Notes: generated from the sequence alone by a model not told the origin. Shown: positions 27,987-36,429, counted from the stretch's first letter. The stretch: DNA of 64,000 nucleotides from Alkalibacillus aidingensis (GCF_014595945.1 NZ_JABXWU010000004.1:1-64000); one strand, 5' to 3'. Translations and numbers: made by a program.

Positions 27987-28337
27987 TTATTGTTCATTAC
28001 CACGAGTGGCTTCTTCAAGGAAGTCAGCTGTTGTTGTTTGTTTTGAATCTGAATTTGAACTTGAACTTGTTTTTGAATTGGAGTTTGATCCCGAATTTGT
28101 ATTGGTATCAAACAAGTTAAATGGGATGCGTGCATCAATCTGTTGTTTAACCATATCGGTTACAGGGCAGTAACGTACAATTCCCTCAGCAATTTTCATA
28201 GCAGAAGCCATGATGATGAGCCAATATCTTTGACTCCATGGTCTTCTAGTCGCGCGTACAGATCCATAAGCTAAAAAGAAAAAGCCTAAAGTGATTCTTA
28301 CGAGAGCATTTATGGTACCAATGTTTTGTTTTCCCAT
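27987..28337 (-). CDS. DUF2892 (YgaP-like) membrane protein with Ser/Asn-rich tail
   Basis: A 116-residue protein. The N-terminal 65 residues (MGKQNIGTINALVRITLGFF, then a second helix ending VRYCPV) match the DUF2892 family of two-helix membrane proteins. After residue 75 comes a low-complexity tail rich in Ser, Asn and Lys (SGSNSNSKTSSSSNSDSK). The ribosome binding site is AAGGGAAGGGT. It lies where the purine biosynthesis operon lies in B. subtilis. Function unknown. Confidence 0.75.
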   Translation of the reverse strand: MGKQNIGTINALVRITLGFFFLAYGSVRATRRPWSQRYWLIIMASAMKIAEGIVRYCPVTDMVKQQIDARIPFNLFDTNTNSGSNSNSKTSSSSNSDSKQTTTADFLEEATRGNEQ

Positions 28338-28451
28338 TTTACCCTTCCCTTCAGAAATTTAATGTATTAAAATTTAGATTAAAGCAATTTTTCTAGAATA
28401 GAGGCGAATTAATCTGATGAGCCTATTTCTTTCAAAATGGAGGCAATTTTA

Positions 28452-30203
28452 ATGAAAGAGCATTTGTATAGATGGCGTAACAAACAGTTAAGAGAGCACA
28501 CGGCTGTAATTGACGGTGAAGTGAGCCCTACTATGGTTTTAACAAATGCCACATATTTGAACGTTTTTCTAAAAAGGTGGATGACAGCTAATATTTGGAT
28601 TTATGATGACCGTATTGTCTATGTGGGACAAGATTTACCAAATATGAGTGGTCAAGCAGAAATAATTGATTGTAAAAATCAATATTTAGTACCAGGTTAT
28701 ATTGAGCCACATGCACATCCATTTCAGTTATATAATCCCCACTCATTAGCTGAATATTCATCGAAAAAAGGGACGACAACATTTATTAATGATAATTTAA
28801 TGTTGTTATTATTATTAAATAAAAAGAAAGCGTTTTCTTTATTGGATGACATGCAAAGGTTACCTGTCTCTATGTTTTGGTGGGCCCGTTTTGATCTGCA
28901 GTCTGAAATCCGTGATGAAGATGATTTGTTGACTGATGATGACGTGATGGAGTGGCTAAATCATGAAGCGGTTATTCAAGGTGGCGAGTTAACAAACTGG
29001 CCAGATATCTTAGATGATGATGACCGTGCGCTTTATTGGATTCAAGAGGCCAAACGATTAAGGAAAATTGTGGAGGGTCATTTCCCAGGCGCGTCCGAGC
29101 GCACTTTAATTAAAATGAAATTACTTGGCACAGATGGAGATCATGAGTCAATATCAGGTGAAGAATTATATAATCGTGTAAAGCTAGGTTACTACGCGGG
29201 AATGCGTTATTCGTCAATTCGCCCTGACTTGCCAAACATTCTTAAAGATTTGCATGATTACGACGGGGAATTTTGGGATTACCTATTTTATACAACAGAT
29301 GGTTCAACACCTTCTTTTTATGAACAAGGGGTAATAGACCGTTGTATTAAGATAGCCATTGAGCAAGGAGTTCCACTAGAAGATGCTTATGCGATGGCTA
29401 CCATTAATGCAGCAAGGTACTTTTCATTAGATCACCGTTTAGGGAGTATTTCTCCGGGACGGACAGCACACATTAACTTTTTAAAGGCTAAAGACGATCC
29501 GACCCCTACAGCAGTTTTAGGAAGAGGGGAATGGATAGAAACCGGGTCTGAAGGCTACTCATTCAAAAATAGAGATCGTAATATCAAATGGGAGAAGTAT
29601 GGCTTCGGATCATTAAATTTATCTTGGGATCTTAAACAAGAAGATTTATTATTCTCGTCTCCAATTGGAATAGGAATGGTTAATGATGTCATCATGAAAC
29701 CATATCCTGTGAAATTAGATTCACAGTCAGATCAATTATCAAAGGATCATAATGAGTCTTATCTTGTATTAGTTGACCGAGAAGGAAAATGGAAAATCTC
29801 CTCTTTTCTAAAAGGATTCACTTCTTCCTTAGGTGGATTAGTTAGTTCTTATTCCAATACAGGTGACATTGTCTTGATTGGGAAGAACAAAGAAGATATT
29901 CGAAAGGCTTTTGATCGGATGAAAGAGTTAGGAGGAGGGATTGTCCTTGTCAATGATGGTGAAATCATTTTTGAACTACCATTACCGTTAAATGGTGTCA
30001 TGACGAACTTACCCATGCACAAATTAATTGACAAGGAGAAGCAGCTGAAGGATATATTAATGTCACATGGTTATCAGTTTAATGATCCGATTTATACTTT
30101 ACTTTTCTTGTCATCAACACATTTACCTTATATAAGGATTACACCACAAGGAATTATTGATATAAAGAAAAAAGAGATACTCTTTCCTTCTGTTATGCGA
30201 TAA
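28452..30203 (+). CDS. yerA: Adenine deaminase-like amidohydrolase (YerA)
   Basis: A 583-residue member of the Ade/YerA group of the amidohydrolase superfamily. It has YLVPGYIEPHAHPFQLY with the metal-binding HxH, the region VEGHFPGAS, and the C-terminal domain with FDRMKELGGGIVLV and FLSSTHLPYIRIT of adenine deaminases. Adenine deaminases convert adenine to hypoxanthine, but the YerA subgroup is a divergent paralogue and its substrate is not proven. The ATG at 28452 follows TGGAGG. Located before yerB-yerC as in B. subtilis. Confidence 0.85.
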   Translation: MKEHLYRWRNKQLREHTAVIDGEVSPTMVLTNATYLNVFLKRWMTANIWIYDDRIVYVGQDLPNMSGQAEIIDCKNQYLVPGYIEPHAHPFQLYNPHSLAEYSSKKGTTTFINDNLMLLLLLNKKKAFSLLDDMQRLPVSMFWWARFDLQSEIRDEDDLLTDDDVMEWLNHEAVIQGGELTNWPDILDDDDRALYWIQEAKRLRKIVEGHFPGASERTLIKMKLLGTDGDHESISGEELYNRVKLGYYAGMRYSSIRPDLPNILKDLHDYDGEFWDYLFYTTDGSTPSFYEQGVIDRCIKIAIEQGVPLEDAYAMATINAARYFSLDHRLGSISPGRTAHINFLKAKDDPTPTAVLGRGEWIETGSEGYSFKNRDRNIKWEKYGFGSLNLSWDLKQEDLLFSSPIGIGMVNDVIMKPYPVKLDSQSDQLSKDHNESYLVLVDREGKWKISSFLKGFTSSLGGLVSSYSNTGDIVLIGKNKEDIRKAFDRMKELGGGIVLVNDGEIIFELPLPLNGVMTNLPMHKLIDKEKQLKDILMSHGYQFNDPIYTLLFLSSTHLPYIRITPQGIIDIKKKEILFPSVMR

Positions 30204-30237
30204 AATATAAATAATATAAAATAAAAGGGTGTTGAGG

Positions 30238-31317
30238 ATGCAAAAATGGTTCGTAGCAATCGTTGCCTCGTCCTTATTATTTTTAGGGGCTTGTAACGAG
30301 GAAGAAGGCCAATTAGATCCGGATGAACCGGAAGAGGTTGATGAAGAAGAAATTGAATCTGTTTTTGAGGAAACTGAAGATACTGAGGATGAAGAAGAGG
30401 AGATCACGGAATCGGAATTCACTTATCCTTTAACAGGTGAAGACGCAGATCAAGAGTATGATCGTCGCACATTAGCTGTACAAATTAATAATCATCCAAG
30501 TGCAAGACCACAAACTGGCCTTGTTCATGCGGATTATGTTTACGAGTTTTTAGCAGAAGGAGATATTACTCGTTTGGTTGCTTTATATCACAGTAACATT
30601 CCAGAAGTTGTAGGCCCTGTAAGAAGTGCACGCTCTTATTATATTGAAACGGCTAAATCACACGGAGCGATTTATATTTATCATGGCGCAGCTTCATTTA
30701 TCGAAGAAGAGTTGAGAGCGGGTTGGGTGACTAATTTAAACGGCGCCTATTATGATGATGATCAGTTTTTGTTTAAACGTGAATCATTTAGAAGCGCACC
30801 ACATAACTCTTATGTTATGCTAGAGAATGCTTATGATGTTGCTAATCGAAATGGGATTGAAATTGAGCAAGATCATAAACCACTGTCTTTTATGTCTAAG
30901 TCAGATGTTGAAAAAGTAACAGGTGATCAAGCGAAAAAAATTGATATTGAATACTATAGCCATCGAAATGTATCTTATGACTATGATGAAGAGCTAGGTG
31001 GATATTACCGTTATAGTGATGGGGAACAAACAGTTGATTTAGATACAGAAGAACCAATGGTTGTGGAAAATATTTTAGTTTTCGAGGCACCTCATGATGT
31101 GGTTGATGAAGTGGGTCGTCGCGATATTGATATTGAGTCAGGTGGCAGTGGATACTTAATTCAACAAGGGAATTTAAAAGAAGTTGATTGGCAGACAGTC
31201 AATGGGATTATGACACCTCATATTGATGGTGAAGTGGTTGATTTAGTTCCTGGACAAACTTGGGTTAATGTCGTTCCAACTTCACCAGGTTTGGAACAAA
31301 CTGTTACATACCAGTGA
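30238..31317 (+). CDS. yerB: DUF3048 lipoprotein YerB
   Basis: A 359-residue lipoprotein: the signal peptide ends LLFLGAC (lipobox), followed by an extremely acidic spacer (about residues 20-60, almost all Glu/Asp). The DUF3048 core includes YDRRTLAVQINNHPSARPQ, GLVHADYVYEFLAEGDITRL and VGPVRSARSYYIE. It may act on the cell wall or be a surface protein; its biochemical role is not established. The acidic spacer is in line with a halophilic lifestyle (inference). Start chosen at ATG 30238, though GTG/TTG starts 6-9 bases upstream are possible. Confidence 0.88.
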   Translation: MQKWFVAIVASSLLFLGACNEEEGQLDPDEPEEVDEEEIESVFEETEDTEDEEEEITESEFTYPLTGEDADQEYDRRTLAVQINNHPSARPQTGLVHADYVYEFLAEGDITRLVALYHSNIPEVVGPVRSARSYYIETAKSHGAIYIYHGAASFIEEELRAGWVTNLNGAYYDDDQFLFKRESFRSAPHNSYVMLENAYDVANRNGIEIEQDHKPLSFMSKSDVEKVTGDQAKKIDIEYYSHRNVSYDYDEELGGYYRYSDGEQTVDLDTEEPMVVENILVFEAPHDVVDEVGRRDIDIESGGSGYLIQQGNLKEVDWQTVNGIMTPHIDGEVVDLVPGQTWVNVVPTSPGLEQTVTYQ

Positions 31318-31330
31318 TAAGGAGGAATGA

Positions 31331-31636
31331 ATGGAAATGCAAATTGATAAATTAAGAGGAAAAGAGTTAGATCAGCTTTTCGAGGCGATCTTGTCCTTAA
31401 AAGATGTAGAAGAATGTTATCGATTTTTTGATGATGTGGCGACAGTTAATGAGACGCAAGCACTTGCACAACGTTTAGATGTGGCTCGTATGCTTCGCGA
31501 AGGTCACACATATCAGCGTATAGAAGAAGAAACAAGTGCATCAACCGCAACGATCTCACGAGTAAAACGCGCTCTAAATTATGGAAGTGACGCCTATGAC
31601 TTGGTGCTAGATCGGATCAAAGAAAAAGAGAAGTAA
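31331..31636 (+). CDS. yerC: YerC/YecD family TrpR-like DNA-binding protein
   Basis: A 101-residue protein of the TrpR-like YerC/YecD family. Its helix-turn-helix region is ALAQRLDVARMLREGHTYQR followed by ETSASTATISRVKRAL. It probably regulates transcription, but targets are not known in most species. AAGGAGG precedes the ATG by 5 bases. It follows yerB by 13 bases, likely in the same operon. Confidence 0.9.
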   Translation: MEMQIDKLRGKELDQLFEAILSLKDVEECYRFFDDVATVNETQALAQRLDVARMLREGHTYQRIEEETSASTATISRVKRALNYGSDAYDLVLDRIKEKEK

Positions 31637-31647
31637 ACTTATTTGAG

Positions 31648-31676
31648 AAACTAGGCAGTTTTTGCCTAGTTTTTTT
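31648..31676 (+). terminator. Intrinsic terminator after yerC
   Basis: AAACTAGGCA - gttttt - TGCCTAGTTT is a perfect stem followed by T residues. Confidence 0.92.
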
Positions 31677-31767
31677 ATTGAATTGATTTGTTATGGTAAG
31701 TTCAAGCAGTTCTAGAAACGATCACTAACCTAATTTACTTAATATATAAAAAATCACTATTTACTCC

Positions 31768-31791
31768 AAACGATTTTTCGTTATTTGCGTC
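31768..31791 (+). promoter_or_regulatory. Candidate ECF-type autoregulatory promoter
   Basis: AAAC (31768-31771) and CGTC (31788-31791) are separated by 16 bases, the classic layout for ECF sigma factors of the SigV/SigW/SigX type. They lie about 37 bases before the start codon of an ECF sigma gene, so positive autoregulation is likely. Confidence 0.65.
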
Positions 31792-31827
31792 TAATGGGTG
31801 ATGATGTTTTTGAGAGGAGGTACGATC

Positions 31828-32340
31828 TTGTGGCTAAGGAAGAAGCAAGAAGATGACGCATTCGTTGAACAAATCCAATCTTATCAAGCGGATCTGTACC
31901 GGACAGCTTATGCTTTTCTAAAGAATAAAGATGAGGCTTTGGATGCTGTTCAGGAAGTAATATACCGTGCTTATAGAAAGAGAAAGCAACTGAAACAGCA
32001 AAAATACACGAAGACCTGGGTTATTCGCATTATGATTAATTATTGCCAAGATTTACTTCGTAAACAAAAAAGAGTCATTTACATGGAAAATGTTGACTCT
32101 ACAAGTAATCAGGCAAACATCATTCAGCACTTATCATTAGAAATGGCGATTGAAAAATTATCAAATAGCGAGCAGGAACTTATTTTTCTAAAATATTTTC
32201 ATGGTTTAACTTACCCAGAGTTATCGGAGTATTTTCAAGTTCCACAAGGTACGTTAAAGACGCGTGTTCATACCACGTTAAAAAAACTTAGATATGAGCT
32301 CATGGAAGATGAAAGGGGTGAATCCAATGGGGCAAAATGA
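31828..32340 (+). CDS. ECF-type RNA polymerase sigma factor
   Basis: A 170-residue sigma factor. Region 2 includes IQSYQADLYRTAYAFLKN and DAVQEVIYRAYRKRKQL; region 4 includes LIFLKYFHGLTYPELSEYF and PQGTLKTRVHTTLKKLRY with the helix-turn-helix. The start is a TTG 6 bases after GAGAGGAGGT; an ATG 30 bases upstream would place the ribosome binding site within the gene. It resembles SigV/SigX-like ECF factors. The 3' end overlaps the DUF4179 gene by 14 bases. Confidence 0.9.
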   Translation: MWLRKKQEDDAFVEQIQSYQADLYRTAYAFLKNKDEALDAVQEVIYRAYRKRKQLKQQKYTKTWVIRIMINYCQDLLRKQKRVIYMENVDSTSNQANIIQHLSLEMAIEKLSNSEQELIFLKYFHGLTYPELSEYFQVPQGTLKTRVHTTLKKLRYELMEDERGESNGAK

Positions 32341-33613
32341 AGAAGGTAAACTTGAGAAGTGGAGAGAGGACTATCAAGATTTACCGATCCCTGATCAGGA
32401 CTTAAGTGATTCAGTTAGAAAAGCGACTCACCAAGTTGAACTACGGCAGAGAAGACAAAGAAAAAGCCTCTTAAGTGTTGCTGTAGTGGCGATCGTTTGC
32501 ATGATATTTGTAACAACCATCAATGTTTCACCTACATTCGCCCAGCAAATCGGTAAAATTCCAGGGATGAGCCATTTAGTCGAATTGGTTAAGTTTAATA
32601 AAGGTCACCAATTGGCGATTGAGCATGATTATTTTGAAGAGATAAATGAAACAGTATCTCAAGGTGACGTTTCATTTACTATTGATGGTGTGATTCGTGA
32701 TCAATATGGAATGGCTATTTTTTACACGGTAGAATTGGAGGAGGATGATCTGTTTCGCACACCAACTCTAAATGAAGCTAAAATTTTCAAGAGTGATCAG
32801 TCAGAATTACAATATACCAGTTATTCATTCGGTGGATTGAATGAAAGTAGTAATGGAAGTTACAGTGGAACGGCTGAGATTTTTACTGACGAACCGATTG
32901 AGGAGACGGAATTTGTATTTGAGACGGAGATTAGAGATGAAAAGTTCGAAGTTCCATTCGTAGCAGAGAATCAAGCGGAACCGGTCACTTATCATTTGCA
33001 AGAGAGTATTTCAATTAATGATGATGAGATGATCATTGAAGAAATTGCGATTACACCACTTCGAACAGAAATTATTATTGATTATGCTACCGATAATGAT
33101 TGGGAGTATTTAAATATTGAGGATCTTAGGTTAGTTAATGAACACGGAGAAACATGGGCAAGCATTACCAATGGCATCTCCGGTAGTGGAACGACGGATG
33201 GCAAGGACATTCATTATTTGCAAAGTCATTACTTCGATGAACCCGAATCGTTAACGTTAGAGTTTTCTAAATTTCAAGCAGTCCCTAAAGGTCTGGATTA
33301 CCTGGAATTAGATTTAGAAAATGATGAAATCCTACACGATCCTTTAGATAAATTTTCAGATTTCACTTTTAGAAATGGTGGGATTGAAATTTATTTAGAC
33401 ACAGAAGATTTTCATTATTATCCGTTGGGTAGAGCTTATGATTCAGAAGGAGAAGAGATTGATGACCATTATTCATCTAGTATGAGTCCAGAAAATGGAA
33501 GGTCGCGTCTGTATTACTCATTGAATGCTGAAAGTTCTGATTTGCCTATAACAGTTGAATTGAATGCTTACCCACATTGGATCGATGACTTTAATCAAGT
33601 TACCATAGAATAA
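32327..33613 (+). CDS. DUF4179 membrane protein, putative anti-sigma/sensor
   Basis: A 428-residue protein with a short cytoplasmic N-terminus (about 1-55, acidic then basic), a single membrane helix (about 56-75, LLSVAVVAIVCMIFVTT) and a large extracytoplasmic DUF4179 domain plus a C-terminal beta-rich region. Overlap with the sigma gene indicates translational coupling. By position and topology it is probably the anti-sigma partner or a membrane sensor (inference). ATG 32327 follows AAAGGGGTG. Confidence 0.82.
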   Translation: MGQNEEGKLEKWREDYQDLPIPDQDLSDSVRKATHQVELRQRRQRKSLLSVAVVAIVCMIFVTTINVSPTFAQQIGKIPGMSHLVELVKFNKGHQLAIEHDYFEEINETVSQGDVSFTIDGVIRDQYGMAIFYTVELEEDDLFRTPTLNEAKIFKSDQSELQYTSYSFGGLNESSNGSYSGTAEIFTDEPIEETEFVFETEIRDEKFEVPFVAENQAEPVTYHLQESISINDDEMIIEEIAITPLRTEIIIDYATDNDWEYLNIEDLRLVNEHGETWASITNGISGSGTTDGKDIHYLQSHYFDEPESLTLEFSKFQAVPKGLDYLELDLENDEILHDPLDKFSDFTFRNGGIEIYLDTEDFHYYPLGRAYDSEGEEIDDHYSSSMSPENGRSRLYYSLNAESSDLPITVELNAYPHWIDDFNQVTIE

Positions 33614-33615
33614 TC

Positions 33616-33660
33616 AAGCAATCCCTTCGCTTGATTGAAAACGAGGGGATTGCTTATTTT
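33616..33660. terminator. Bidirectional terminator between DUF4179 and crcB genes
   Basis: AAGCAATCCC(C) / GGGGATTGCTT pair around a long loop that includes further complementary bases. It is followed by TATTTTAT on the plus strand and lies at the end of the minus-strand crcB pair. Confidence 0.7.
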
Positions 33661-34031
33661 ATGAAGATTAAACTTGCCGAAAATAGTAGGATCGATCCCA
33701 GGACGGTAACTAAGACATAAGTCCAAAAGTACTTCCACTGCCTTTTTTGCATTAACTCCATTGCTTCTATGCTAAAAGTCGAAAACGTGGTGAAGGCACC
33801 GAAGAATCCTAGACTGACCATCAAGTACAGAGAATCAGTGATTGCCTCTTTAGGTGTGTAGAAACTGAGGAAAGTCCCCAATCCAAGTGCGCCTAATAAA
33901 TTTACTACAAGCATTGCAATAGGTAAATTGTGTTGAGAGCGAAATTGCATGATTAACTGACCAATTAAATATCTAGATACAGCCCCAACTGCTCCACCAA
34001 TCGCGACTAAAATAGTATTCATATTACTCAC
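33654..34031 (-). CDS. crcB: Fluoride exporter CrcB/FluC, subunit 1
   Basis: A 125-residue, four-helix membrane protein. GGAVGAVSRYLIGQL, the conserved Asn in NLLGALGLGTFL and LGFFGAFTTFSTFSIEAMEL are the Fluc signature, including the Phe-box and the TTFSTF polar track. It overlaps the second crcB gene by 8 bases. Many Bacillaceae encode such pairs; they may act as homo- or heterodimers to export fluoride. Confidence 0.93.
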   Translation of the reverse strand: MSNMNTILVAIGGAVGAVSRYLIGQLIMQFRSQHNLPIAMLVVNLLGALGLGTFLSFYTPKEAITDSLYLMVSLGFFGAFTTFSTFSIEAMELMQKRQWKYFWTYVLVTVLGSILLFSASLIFIK

Positions 34032-34422
34032 TTCTTTCCTGATTTGACTGCCATCTCCATACCCTCTGATAGCCTAATGAAGTCAATCCAATTCCACCAA
34101 TAACAGAGACTAAGATATAACATAAGAATAAAAAATAGTCTTCATTCATTATCAACATCGTTGCATCATTGGCTAACGTCGACATGGTGGTAAATCCACC
34201 ACATACCCCGATACCAAGCCCGGCTGTTAACCATTCTGAGGGCTTTTTAAAAGTAAAATAGGCTGTTATCATGCCTAAAACTAGACTACCTATTAAATTA
34301 ACCAAAATTGTATTTACAGGAAAATAAATATCAAAAAAGGATAGGTCAACAGAATACCTTAATAGGGTGCCAATGACAGCCCCCATTGCGATAGAGATGA
34401 TCACATTTATATTTGGTTTCAT
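34024..34422 (-). CDS. crcB: Fluoride exporter CrcB/FluC, subunit 2
   Basis: A 132-residue membrane protein with MGAVIGTLLRYSVDL, NLIGSLVLGMITAYF and GIGVCGGFTTMSTLANDATML, the Fluc signature. The start at 34422 follows GAGGG at 7 bases; earlier in-frame codons lack a ribosome binding site. It is the first gene of the pair. No fluoride riboswitch is seen upstream. Confidence 0.92.
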   Translation of the reverse strand: MKPNINVIISIAMGAVIGTLLRYSVDLSFFDIYFPVNTILVNLIGSLVLGMITAYFTFKKPSEWLTAGLGIGVCGGFTTMSTLANDATMLIMNEDYFLFLCYILVSVIGGIGLTSLGYQRVWRWQSNQERSE

Positions 34423-34634
34423 TAACATTCCCTCAATCTTTATTGACATGGTTCAACTGAATTTACAATACATGAAAATAAATCATTTTTTTATAGGAGC
34501 GAATCAATGGAATCGATTACGACTTTACTTTATTCATTATATCATTTCATAAATTAGTCAAGGGAGTTCTTTAAATAGTATTTTTATTATTGCTTTTATA
34601 TATCCATTATTCTATTAATCTTTGCAAAAATGGT

Positions 34635-34663
34635 TTGACGGTGACAGTCTTATCATGTATTCT
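34635..34663 (+). promoter_or_regulatory. SigA-type promoter of the M-box mgtE unit
   Basis: The -35 TTGACG (34635-34640) and the -10 TATTCT (34658-34663) are separated by exactly 17 bases, about 20 bases before the M-box begins. Confidence 0.75.
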
Positions 34664-34683
34664 AAAAAAGGAAAATTTGATAT

Positions 34684-34836
34684 TCCTCGTTAGGTGAGGC
34701 TCCTGTTCGGAGATACGCTACTGCCCAAAAACGTCCAAAGACGCCAATGGGTCAACAGGAACTATCGACATAAGGTAGTTCTTAATGTAGCTGGACATTT
34801 CCTATGCCGTACAGTGCTAAAGCTCAGACGAATGGA
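34684..34836 (+). ncRNA. M-box (ykoK) magnesium riboswitch
   Basis: The sequence matches the M-box consensus closely: CGTTAGGTGAGGCTCC, GAGATACGCTACTGCCC, AACGTCCAAAGACGCCAATG, GGTCAACAGGAA, CATAAGGTAG, TATGCCGTACAGTGCTAAAG. M-boxes fold when Mg2+ is high and promote termination. The next gene is mgtE, a magnesium transporter gene. Confidence 0.98.
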
Positions 34837-34875
34837 GGAAAGGTCAATTCAATCTGATATGTTGACGTTTTCATT

Positions 34876-34917
34876 AAGCTTTCTTTTCTCCATTTTGAGA
34901 AAAGGAAGCTTTTTTTG
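34876..34917 (+). terminator. M-box-controlled intrinsic terminator
   Basis: AAGCTTTCTTTTCTC pairs with GAGAAAAGGAAGCTT around a 6-base loop, followed by seven T residues. It is the expected Mg2+-dependent terminator. Confidence 0.92.
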
Positions 34918-34966
34918 AAAGACCTTTTCTGTAAGACCCTACGAGATTCAGGAGGTGATGGGGGAT

Positions 34967-35041
34967 ATGGATCCCGATTCGAGTTTACGTTTAGTAGAAA
35001 ATATAATCACCCCCTATCACTGCGTTAGGATAGGGGCTTAA
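34967..35041 (+). CDS. Possible leader peptide gene upstream of mgtE (24 codons)
   Basis: After the riboswitch terminator an ATG at 34967 is preceded, 8 bases away, by AGGAGGTGA, the best Shine-Dalgarno sequence in this part of the window. The frame has 24 codons and ends 16 bases before the mgtE ATG. The peptide begins MDPDSSLRLVEN and contains TPYHC. Its acidic/Pro start resembles Salmonella MgtL (MEPDP...), whose translation is destabilised at low Mg2+. A hairpin CCCCTATC / GATAGGGG (35011-35036) lies in its second half, near the mgtE ribosome binding site. Translation and role are inferred. Confidence 0.55.
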   Translation: MDPDSSLRLVENIITPYHCVRIGA

Positions 35042-35057
35042 AAGGGAGGTCTCTAGG

Positions 35058-36422
35058 ATGATGATGCGTCGAATCAACAAGAATGCATTATTTCAACAAT
35101 TGAATGATTATCTAAAGAATGAAAAAAGAGAACTGTTCCAGCAAACTTTAATGACCTTACACATCCAAGATCAAGTAGACTGGTTTCAGAAATTAGAAGA
35201 AAAACCTTTACATCAAAAGGTCTATAAATATTTAACTGCTGAGCAATTAGCTGATATATTCCAAGGGTTAGATGTTGAAGATCAGCACGAGATGATGGAA
35301 GAGATGAATCGTGTACAGTGGATTGCGACGTTAAATGAAATGGCATCAGATGATGTGGTTGATTATTTAACTGAATTAGATGAAGAACAAGTAGCACCAG
35401 TACTTGATGAGATGGATCAAGAAGTGGCTTCAAGAGTTCAGCAAATTTTAGAGTACCAGGATGAAACAGCTGGTGCGATTATGGCAACGGAATACATCTC
35501 GATTAAGACGACTGATACGGTCAAACAGGTGATGAATCGATTGCGTAACGAAGCACCTGATGCCGAGACGATTTACTATATCTATGTAGTAGATACTAAT
35601 AATGAGTTAGTAGGAGTGTTATCTTTACGAGATTTAATTACCAGTGACCCGGATGTACTCATTAAGGAAGTGATGAGTACACGAGTTGTTTCGGTGAAAA
35701 CGAGTCAGGACCAAGAAGAAGTTGCTAGATTAATGCAAAAATACGATTTCTTGGCCGTACCAGTTATAACTGAAGCTCATAAACTGGTTGGTATTATTAC
35801 AGTCGATGATATATTAGATATTATTGAGGAAGAAGCTACAGAAGATATCGGAGAAATTTCAGCGGTAAGGGGCGCCACAGGAACTGATGTGACGGCATTT
35901 GAGGCGGCTAAAAAACGTGCGCCGTGGATTATTATGTTAATGTTTTTAGGTTTAATAACGGCAGAAGTGATTGGCCAATTTGAGGAGACATTAGAAGCTA
36001 TAGTTATTCTTGCTGCATTTATCCCTCTGATCATGGACTCAGCTGGTAACACTGGAACTCAATCATTAGCTGTTATGGTACGTAACCTCGCGATTGGTAC
36101 ATTTGATAAAAAGAATGTATGGCGAGTGATTAGACGTGAGTTGATGACAGGGATGATGATTGGATTGGGAAGTGCCATGACACTAGCAATCTTAATTATG
36201 ATCTTCTATGACCAAGATTTAGTACTTGCAGGTGTTGTAGGCTTATCGATTTTAATTACATTGAGTATTTCCACCGTAACGGGGACAACTATTCCGTTAT
36301 TAATCAATAAGTTAAAAATTGACCCAGCAGTAGCATCTGGGCCATTTATTACAACATTAAATGATATCTTCGGTTTATTAATCTACTTTTCAATTGCGAC
36401 GTCCATGTTGCATCATTTTTAA
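35058..36422 (+). CDS. mgtE: Magnesium transporter MgtE
   Basis: A 454-residue MgtE. It contains an N-terminal superhelical domain (about 10-130), two CBS domains (about 135-255, including VVDTNNELVGVLSLRDLI and HKLVGIITVDDIL) and a C-terminal membrane domain of five helices with FIPLIMDSAGNTGTQSLAVMVRNLAI. The N and CBS domains sense cytoplasmic Mg2+ and gate the channel. The ribosome binding site AAGGGAGGT lies 7 bases before the first of three ATGs. Expression is controlled by the M-box and perhaps by the leader peptide. Confidence 0.96.
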   Translation: MMMRRINKNALFQQLNDYLKNEKRELFQQTLMTLHIQDQVDWFQKLEEKPLHQKVYKYLTAEQLADIFQGLDVEDQHEMMEEMNRVQWIATLNEMASDDVVDYLTELDEEQVAPVLDEMDQEVASRVQQILEYQDETAGAIMATEYISIKTTDTVKQVMNRLRNEAPDAETIYYIYVVDTNNELVGVLSLRDLITSDPDVLIKEVMSTRVVSVKTSQDQEEVARLMQKYDFLAVPVITEAHKLVGIITVDDILDIIEEEATEDIGEISAVRGATGTDVTAFEAAKKRAPWIIMLMFLGLITAEVIGQFEETLEAIVILAAFIPLIMDSAGNTGTQSLAVMVRNLAIGTFDKKNVWRVIRRELMTGMMIGLGSAMTLAILIMIFYDQDLVLAGVVGLSILITLSISTVTGTTIPLLINKLKIDPAVASGPFITTLNDIFGLLIYFSIATSMLHHF

Positions 36423-36429
36423 GTCAAAA

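Noticed and set aside
34423-34620. Fluoride riboswitch upstream of the crcB pair
   Set aside because: The GGNGATGG...CGCC core and pseudoknot partners are not found on the minus strand; only AT-rich sequence is visible.
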